Positions 16,484 to 21,807 of a stretch of 21,807 nucleotides of DNA are shown here, piece after piece. The DNA comes from Bacteroidota bacterium (lineage in GTDB: Bacteria > Bacteroidota > Ignavibacteria > Ignavibacteriales > Ignavibacteriaceae): contig JAEXTA010000135.1 of NCBI GenBank assembly GCA_023453665.1, positions 1-21,807 on the forward strand, written 5' to 3'. A program made the translations under genes and the position numbers. Within the stretch, counting starts at the first letter, position 1. Each line of letters opens with the position of its first letter. The notes beneath the pieces were generated by a model. That model was not told the origin of the DNA. It worked only from the letters and a program-made list of their open reading frames with translations, and searched no databases.

Positions 16484-17963
16484 CCATCATCTTTTTTATT
16501 GCGGAGAAATTATTCCCGACTGTAAGCTGGTAAACATAAACTCCACTCGATAAACTTCTCGCATCAATTTCAACTTCGTGTGTACCAGCTGTAAATTCTT
16601 TGTTTACAACTTCCATTACCCTTTGTCCAAGCATATCAAAAATGGTTATAACTGCTCGGTCGGTATTAGGAATACTAAATTTAACTTTAGTAGTCGGGTT
16701 GAAAGGATTAGGATAGTTTTGATAAAGCTCAGCATTTTCAGGCAGTAAATTAATTTCAACTTCATTGGAATAACTGAATGTTCCGTCAAAGTCGACCTGC
16801 TTTAATCTGTAGATATAATGTGTAGCTGTAAGTTCACGATCCGTGAATGAATAACTATTAACAGTAGATGTAGTTCCGCTACCGTTTACGAATGCAATAG
16901 TTTCAAACTCTCCGGTAGATTTTTTCTGTATTTCAAAACCACGATTGTTTGTTTCAGAAGAAGTAGACCAGTTAAGTGTAACTGAGTTTCCTGATACATT
17001 TGCGGTTAACGGGTTTAGTTCAACATCTGTAGTTTGATCAGAACCCCATATTTCGACTTCCCAAACGTTAGCCCAGTCGTTATCAGAATTACTGTGGCAT
17101 ATTAATCTAACATATCTTCCCTGTATGGGAACAAACTGGTTGACTGTCCATTCCTCAGCTACTGATGAAGCATTATTTACTACCGTTGTCCAGTTTACAG
17201 TATCAGTGGAAACCAGAATTGAATAGACATAAATTCTACCAGTATGGAAATTATAGAACGAAACTTTTGTCTGGCTGATATTCGTTGTCTGGCCAAGATT
17301 CCATGTAATCCATTGGGGCATCGGACTTGCGGCCCATCTGGAATTTGTATTTCCGCTATAATATCCTAAACCATCGATTGTACCTTCGGGAGAAGTATTC
17401 ACATCAGTTGTAGCAGATGCCCAAACCGTAGCAACCTGCATCATTGATAAAGCGCCATCAACATGGTTTGCCGGAACAGTGATATTGGTAAAATTTGTAC
17501 CGGTCAGAATTGTTGAAACATTGCCGCTAAAATTCCATTTAAATGACGGATCACCTGTTGAGAAAGCAGCAGTGTTTGTAAGTCTGAATCTTCCAACTTT
17601 TCTGTCGGTTGATGAAATAAGTTCAATTCCCGGCATAGAAGCGAAAGTTAATTCGTAAGAACCATCAGTATTATTAACGCCTATTCCTATTTCAGGTAAA
17701 ATTTCTGTGAACTGTGAAGAACCTGAAATATAAGCGAATGCTAGAGTGCCACTGTTTATGATGTTTTGATTAAAACCAAAAGCACATTGATAAGAAGTTA
17801 AATTAAAATCAGCGTTGCGGCTTTTAATAAAAATATCAAACTCATAAGTATTTTGATTGGTAAGTTCCCAGTTAGAAAGGCTCATTAAATAATCAACCTG
17901 TGCGAAGGATGTCGATTTGTAAACAAAAAGCGAAAGAAGGACAGCAAATAAAGTGGTTTTCAT
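16473..17963 (-). CDS. T9SS-exported surface protein: cohesin-like region, F5/8 type C domain, Fn3-like domain, sorting domain
   Basis: A 496-residue exported protein. The frame extends to ATG 18005, but ATG 17963 has GAGGA just upstream and begins the signal peptide MKTTLFAVLLSLFVYKSTSFA, so I take it as the start. Residues about 25-165 are a beta-rich region (NTYEFDIFIKSRNADFNLTS, then DRKVGRFRLTNTAAF and PSFKWNFSG) that resembles the cohesin/CBM-like fold common in this phylum. About 170-315 is an F5/8 type C (discoidin) carbohydrate-binding domain, including SRWAASPMPQWITWNLGQ and GRYVRLICHSNSDNDWANVWEVEIWG. An Fn3-like stretch (SVTLNWSTSSETNNRGFEIQ) and the type A sorting domain (YQNYPNPFNPTTKVKFSIP to KKMMVMK) follow. 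It therefore probably binds glycans at the cell surface. It is convergent with, and overlaps, mnmA. Confidence 0.85.
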   Translation of the reverse strand: MKTTLFAVLLSLFVYKSTSFAQVDYLMSLSNWELTNQNTYEFDIFIKSRNADFNLTSYQCAFGFNQNIINSGTLAFAYISGSSQFTEILPEIGIGVNNTDGSYELTFASMPGIELISSTDRKVGRFRLTNTAAFSTGDPSFKWNFSGNVSTILTGTNFTNITVPANHVDGALSMMQVATVWASATTDVNTSPEGTIDGLGYYSGNTNSRWAASPMPQWITWNLGQTTNISQTKVSFYNFHTGRIYVYSILVSTDTVNWTTVVNNASSVAEEWTVNQFVPIQGRYVRLICHSNSDNDWANVWEVEIWGSDQTTDVELNPLTANVSGNSVTLNWSTSSETNNRGFEIQKKSTGEFETIAFVNGSGTTSTVNSYSFTDRELTATHYIYRLKQVDFDGTFSYSNEVEINLLPENAELYQNYPNPFNPTTKVKFSIPNTDRAVITIFDMLGQRVMEVVNKEFTAGTHEVEIDARSLSSGVYVYQLTVGNNFSAIKKMMVMK

Positions 17964-18054
17964 AAATCCTCGGCTCGTATAGTTAGTCAACATATTTTTT
18001 CTCATATCATCGTCTCAATAATTATGCTAAAAAAAAGTTTATTAAATGTTCAAA

Positions 18055-18090
18055 AAACTGCTTTTGTGTAAAGTAGTTTATTGTTTTTAG
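18055..18090 (+). terminator. Terminator-like hairpin, weak
   Basis: AAACTGCTTT (18055-18064) pairs with AAAGTAGTTT (18070-18079) over 10 bp with one G-U wobble on the plus strand, then ATTGTTTTTAG. On the minus strand the wobble is an A-C mismatch, but six T follow. It could work in either direction. No plus-strand gene ends nearby, so the function is unclear. Confidence 0.35.
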
Positions 18091-18555
18091 TAATTCTTAC
18101 CGCAAAAAGTGCTATGGTTAAAAAAGATTACGATAGAATTTGACACTAGTTTATTATCGAATAAAGAACAAAGAAGTTGAGTGCATTAAGTTTTATTCGA
18201 AAATTTTTCACCTCTTTCATTTTGATTAATTAAAAAAATGAGATTCAGGCATTTTAGTATGCTAAGGCCCAAATATTTTGTGGGCAATATAAAACCTGAC
18301 CTTGTTAGGCCGGATATAGTAAAAAAGAAAAGAATCAAAGAATATTTTGAAGTAGAAACAGGACTGTTTTCAGGCTTTTGTTGGAATGATGCATTGATGC
18401 TTCTTAATATATCTCCCCGAAATGAAGGATTTGCTGAAATTAATTGTGTTCCAGCAATTCTCCGGCTAAGATACAGCATTTAAAAGTGACTCCAGCTAAC
18501 ATATAGAAACTATATGAAATTATTATTAAAGATGACAATTATTACCCCAGTTTGC

Positions 18556-18589
18556 GAAATGAATTATTTATACATCTATAATTCATTTC
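18556..18589. repeat. Perfect 12-bp inverted repeat downstream of the dockerin esterase gene
   Basis: GAAATGAATTAT (18556-18567) is exactly complementary to ATAATTCATTTC (18578-18589) with a 10-nt spacer. It lies 58 nt after the esterase stop in its transcription direction. No T-run follows on either strand, so it is not a classical terminator. It may stabilise the 3' end of the mRNA or be a protein-binding dyad. Confidence 0.7.
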
Positions 18590-18646
18590 TAAAATACAAA
18601 ATTATCTTAATCAGAAAAATAAAATTTAATTCATTTAAAAAGTATT

Positions 18647-20695
18647 TTATTGTGGTACATTAGAATGTCTGAAAATATTTGATGCAATTAATCCATAATC
18701 CAACACATTAATTGTTCCATCCATATTGGTATCACCTGACCTATACCCTGTAAGCAAAAGGTTATTTGCAACAATTCCATAATCCAAAACATTAACTGAG
18801 TTATTTGAATCATCATCACCAGCAAACGCACCGTATTTTCCCGGTGACAATAGTACCATTGAATTAGTGCCGTATGCTTTATCAATTGAATTTGTAAAGT
18901 CATACAAGATTGAGTTTGGACCTAATGGGACAAGATTTTTAGACATTATAGGTAAATGGTTTCTGTGGTGCACTACAACATAATAATTTCCTGTATTTAT
19001 TGATGGAAAATGTAACAAACTGTTACCATCCAGATCAACAACCACCCCATTTCTTTTTAATAAGCCTGCTCGTCGGCCTATTTGAGAATTACCGGTTGTT
19101 CCTCCTCTAATTTCGATCAAAACCCAGTCTACTATATCCGGATACATAGACGACACACTCTCAGTTCCGCTGTAGTTCCAGGGAGCTGAATTGTATGGTT
19201 GGCTGAGTGGAAGATTTCCCAGATTATTTAATGTCGTGTTCATACTATCTGAATTAAATGGCGCTTGCAAGAATATTTTTAAGTTTAAATTAATTGGTTC
19301 ACCGATTTGAGTTTGTATTGGAAAATTCTCAAATAAAATTGCACCATAACCATTCGTATTTTTTAACCAGGGATATTCATAAATCGCAGATTGTCCAGAA
19401 AAACCAATATAATAATTTGTTTTACAAAGGTAGGAAATGGTTGTGGCATTTGTAGGAGCAAAAAGTTTGAGAATTATAGAATTTCCGGCAGCCGATGCTG
19501 AACTTACCTGGGAATGAGTTTGATCAAGGTAAAAATAATTTTTAAGTGATACATTTCTTGTGGTTGTGCCACTTGTCCAGGTAGTATCATTAGGAAAAAT
19601 CATGGGTTGATCGAAGGTGAGTGTAATTGTAGTATCATTATTGTTATAGTAAGCTGTTTGAATTTTAGGTGAGTTTACATTTTGAAAATTTCCGGCGTAA
19701 AATTCATTTCGCAGAATTTTTGAAACCCAACCACCAATAATTTTGTAGCCTGTAAATAAATAGTGACAATAATCGAATTCCTTATGTCCGTATACCCAAG
19801 CAGTGGACAAAACCTGAACATCAGAGTATGTATCGGCAAATCTTCTTTGTATATCAAGGATCTGCAGTGCATAAAGACACCCAGCCGGTCTAACTTGAAA
19901 AACATACATTTTCTGAAATCCAAATTCAGTCTTATATGTATTATATAATGTATTAAACCTGCTTGCATATTGGTCAATTTGCGATTCTGGTTCGGTTTCC
20001 CCCTGATACCAGAATGCTGCCTTGAATTTCCCATTCAATTTTGCGCCATCAACTCTTGACTTTAATTCATTATAATAATTACCGCCTGGTATGTGTTGCG
20101 AAATAACCGTTCCTCCAACCGCGCCATTTAGGATACATACCGGAGTTTGAGTATGTACAATTAGCGATTCTGCCAAAGTGTATGCCCAGCCACCAATTCC
20201 CCAAAGCGTTGAACTGCTGCTATTATACCAATTGTTCATATAGTAGGTAATTAAGTAAGGACTTCTATAGGTAATGCTGTCATTATATCCATTTACATCT
20301 GCAATTCCATTTGATTGTCCTGAGATAATGTAAGCATCACCACATACAATATTATCCCTTTCGGTATATAATCCTGCATCAAAGTAAATTTGAAATTTAT
20401 ATCGGGAAAGATCAGAAACAATCTTAGGTGCTAAAGAAAAATTAGCGCTTCCACCACTGTAACTTAAAGGTTGAGATACAGTTTTCCAGAGAACTCCATT
20501 TTTATTTATCCTTACAATGAAATTCGAGTATCCGGTTGTTTGAATTGTTCCGGATATTTGTATTGAACAAGAATCATCAATTCCTCTGGTAAAGAACTGG
20601 CTATTTGATGGTATTTGTGAAAATGAGACCTGTTGGCTGTATAAATTAATTCCAAGTCCTAAAATTATGATCACTACAACAATTAAATTTTTCAT
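18647..20695 (-). CDS. Secreted SGNH/SASA-family carbohydrate esterase with C-terminal dockerin
   Basis: A 682-residue exported protein. ATG 20695 has GGAGG 6-7 nt upstream and begins a signal peptide (MKNLIVVVIIILGLGINLYS). After a beta domain (about 25-115) comes an SGNH esterase core of the sialate O-acetylesterase/acetylxylan-esterase (SASA) type: ISGQSNG with nucleophile Ser128, ILNGAVGGT (188-196), FWYQGETEPES (228-238) and EFDYCHYLFTGY (306-317) with the Asp308/His311 pair. These enzymes remove O-acetyl groups from sugars. A further beta region (VVVHHRNHLPIMS) leads to a canonical type I dockerin at 626-675: GDDDSNNSVNVLDYG and GDTNMDGTINVLDYG, with calcium-ligand Asp/Asn at positions 1, 3, 5, 9 and 12 in both loops. 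There is no T9SS sorting domain. It starts 47 nt after the SGNH gene stop, so it is probably in the same operon. Confidence 0.88.
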   Translation of the reverse strand: MKNLIVVVIIILGLGINLYSQQVSFSQIPSNSQFFTRGIDDSCSIQISGTIQTTGYSNFIVRINKNGVLWKTVSQPLSYSGGSANFSLAPKIVSDLSRYKFQIYFDAGLYTERDNIVCGDAYIISGQSNGIADVNGYNDSITYRSPYLITYYMNNWYNSSSSTLWGIGGWAYTLAESLIVHTQTPVCILNGAVGGTVISQHIPGGNYYNELKSRVDGAKLNGKFKAAFWYQGETEPESQIDQYASRFNTLYNTYKTEFGFQKMYVFQVRPAGCLYALQILDIQRRFADTYSDVQVLSTAWVYGHKEFDYCHYLFTGYKIIGGWVSKILRNEFYAGNFQNVNSPKIQTAYYNNNDTTITLTFDQPMIFPNDTTWTSGTTTRNVSLKNYFYLDQTHSQVSSASAAGNSIILKLFAPTNATTISYLCKTNYYIGFSGQSAIYEYPWLKNTNGYGAILFENFPIQTQIGEPINLNLKIFLQAPFNSDSMNTTLNNLGNLPLSQPYNSAPWNYSGTESVSSMYPDIVDWVLIEIRGGTTGNSQIGRRAGLLKRNGVVVDLDGNSLLHFPSINTGNYYVVVHHRNHLPIMSKNLVPLGPNSILYDFTNSIDKAYGTNSMVLLSPGKYGAFAGDDDSNNSVNVLDYGIVANNLLLTGYRSGDTNMDGTINVLDYGLIASNIFRHSNVPQ

Positions 20696-20742
20696 TACTC
20701 CTCCATAATCATTCTGCTTACTTAGTATATCTAAAATTATTT

Positions 20743-21762
20743 CTATAAAAATTCGGTTAATTTTTTCAGGATAAGATTTGAGATTATATCATGTCCTTCA
20801 TGGTTATAGTGTCCGACTATGTTTTTAGCTTTCCAATAATTTAATTTTTTTCCAGATTTTTCAATATGTATTAATTCATTGCTAATATCCAAAATCATAC
20901 CGGGAAATTCTTGTTCTTTATAAGCCAGTAATTCAGGAAGTTCTTTAAATGTTACGAAATAAATACTATTCCTTTTTACCTGTTTTTCCGAAGTTATCAA
21001 ATCATTCAGTGCATGGTTAACCAAATGTGTAATTGTGTCAACATCTTCTAATTTTTCAATGTTTGATGCTGTAAATTTGTTATTAGTAACGAAATTATAA
21101 TTCCCGAAAAGAATATCAGCAGTTTGTTTTTTTTCAATCATCACCAAGCAATTACTTGCTAATGGCGGGGTTGAAAATCTGCCTTTCAGTTTTTCTTTAA
21201 TTAAATTTTGGTCTTCAAAATATAATTCACTCGTATCCACTACTAATTCAGATCTTATAGTATCATAATATACCCATTCGTTAGAGTTTTCTACAAAATC
21301 ATCTTGCGCTACAAAAAAAAGAGTTATATCAGGAGCAAATTGGGAAACAAAATTTTTATAGTATGCATACATTGAGAGAAAATCAAATCCGCTTCTACCA
21401 AAATTCAGCACCTCAACTTTTTTCCCAATTTTTTTTGACAGTCTTTGTTCTATTAAACTTCTAAAATGAAATTTTTCTAAAACCTGAAATCCTTCAACGA
21501 ATGAATCTCCTACCAGTGCAATCCGAAGATTTTCCTCGGATTTTTGCTTGGGATATTCCGGACCTAAATAACCAAACTTATTGATCTTTCCTAAATATAA
21601 TCCTTCTCTGGCATCAAAAATTCTTGCTCCTGGTTTTAATTTAAACTTATTGAGTTGTTTTGATGGTAAAATTAATTCTGAGCATGAAAAAAATATTTCA
21701 AAAAAAATGAGAACTATTAAAAATCCCAAAAAATATTTTAATATGTTTTTTGATTTTGCCAT
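20743..21762 (-). CDS. Membrane-anchored SGNH/GDSL-hydrolase-like protein (AlgJ/AlgX-type partner candidate)
   Basis: A 339-residue protein with an N-terminal hydrophobic anchor (about 8-28, YFLGFLIVLIFFEIFFS), exposing the rest outside the inner membrane. Cys27 lies at the end of that segment, but the lipobox is poor. The SGNH core shows block I IALVGDSFVEG (81-91, Ser87), block II NFGRSGFD (120-127, Gly122/Gly125), block III-like FFVAQDDFVEN (149-159) and block V GHYNHEGHDIIS (317-328, His318). The usual Asp just before the catalytic His (DGHWN type) is Gly here. Proteins of this size and topology commonly accompany MBOAT acyltransferases and transfer or position acetyl groups on exported polysaccharide; that role is inferred. 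Its start is 3 nt after the stop of the upstream frame. Confidence 0.75.
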   Translation of the reverse strand: MAKSKNILKYFLGFLIVLIFFEIFFSCSELILPSKQLNKFKLKPGARIFDAREGLYLGKINKFGYLGPEYPKQKSEENLRIALVGDSFVEGFQVLEKFHFRSLIEQRLSKKIGKKVEVLNFGRSGFDFLSMYAYYKNFVSQFAPDITLFFVAQDDFVENSNEWVYYDTIRSELVVDTSELYFEDQNLIKEKLKGRFSTPPLASNCLVMIEKKQTADILFGNYNFVTNNKFTASNIEKLEDVDTITHLVNHALNDLITSEKQVKRNSIYFVTFKELPELLAYKEQEFPGMILDISNELIHIEKSGKKLNYWKAKNIVGHYNHEGHDIISNLILKKLTEFL

Positions 21763-21765
21763 GAA

Positions 21766-21807
21766 TTAAAATTTAAAATAAATAAAAGGGGATGAAGTAT
21801 CCTGGAA
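21766..21807 (-). CDS. C-terminal end of an upstream gene, possibly an MBOAT O-acyltransferase (partial)
   Basis: From the right edge a frame is open on the minus strand for 13 codons (FQDTSSPFIYFKF) and stops with TAA at 21766-21768, 3 nt before the SGNH gene. The final PFIYFKF resembles the FIYFQF end that many AlgI-like MBOAT acyltransferases carry. MBOAT genes directly upstream of SGNH genes are a common arrangement. Only 13 residues are visible, so the family call is tentative. Confidence 0.4.
   Translation of the reverse strand, partial: FQDTSSPFIYFKF

Larger units (their letters stand above)
17964..18646. other. 0.68-kb region without a convincing gene
   Basis: It contains a terminator-like hairpin (18055-18079), a segment open on both strands (18186-18483), a 7-bp palindrome CATATAG-aaa-CTATATG (18500-18516) and a perfect 12-bp inverted repeat (18556-18589). 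The segment reads as 81 codons on plus (18238-18483) or 97 codons on minus (18186-18479). I see no ribosome site for either frame, no known domain, and neither is closely coupled to a neighbour. I do not annotate a CDS. It may be an intergenic repeat element or a gene remnant. Confidence 0.5.

Noticed and set aside
17998..18060. Sigma-70-like TTGAGA-N18-TATGTT upstream of the 16473-17963 gene
   Set aside because: Both boxes match poorly and sigma-70 spacing is not the expected form in this lineage; several alternatives score as well by eye.
1..21807. tRNA, rRNA, CRISPR array, insertion sequence, prophage, toxin-antitoxin or defence island
   Set aside because: No cloverleaf with a CCA-type acceptor end, no regularly spaced repeats, and no transposase, integrase or defence-protein signature was seen on either strand.

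Overview
The window looks like a stretch of chromosome from a low-GC member of the Ignavibacteria (Bacteroidota/Chlorobi superphylum). Three extracellular proteins end in a type A sorting domain of the type IX secretion system (T9SS) with the lineage-typical 'QNYPNPFNPSTKISFSIP' signature. There are also Bacteroidota-style SBBP propellers, a dockerin-tailed secreted esterase and one TTG-N20-TAnnTTTG promoter candidate. The phylum call is an inference from these protein signatures, because there is no rRNA in the window.

Layout, left to right. 1-1701 (-): 5' part of a secreted M6-family metalloprotease that runs off the left edge. 1891-2835 (+): AEC-family membrane transporter, convergent with the next unit. 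7799-2847 (-): two tandem, co-directional paralogues (about 820 aa each) with SBBP propellers and T9SS sorting domains. 12269-7898 (-): carA-carB, carbamoyl-phosphate synthase, preceded by a leader that holds a promoter candidate, a 24-codon ORF and a strong intrinsic terminator hairpin. 12646-14835 (+): PIN-PhoH ATPase followed by a lipoprotein, closed by a terminator. 14934-16483 (+): small two-TM protein and the tRNA thiolase mnmA. 17963-16473 (-): T9SS-exported protein with a cohesin-like N-terminal region and an F5/8C domain, whose 3' end overlaps mnmA. 18006-18646: a 0.6-kb stretch without a convincing gene but with several inverted repeats and a segment open on both strands. 21807-18647 (-): the extreme C-terminus of what may be an MBOAT acyltransferase, an SGNH-type membrane-anchored protein, and a secreted SGNH/SASA carbohydrate esterase ending in a dockerin.

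How the genes may work together. The housekeeping core (carAB, mnmA, PhoH) is interleaved with cell-surface functions. The right-hand minus-strand cluster reads as a surface polysaccharide O-acylation and de-acylation set. Its secreted esterase carries a canonical dockerin, and the neighbouring surface protein carries a cohesin-like domain. The most interesting regulatory feature is the carA leader, which looks like a transcription attenuator. Nothing here is a phage, IS element, CRISPR array or defence system.
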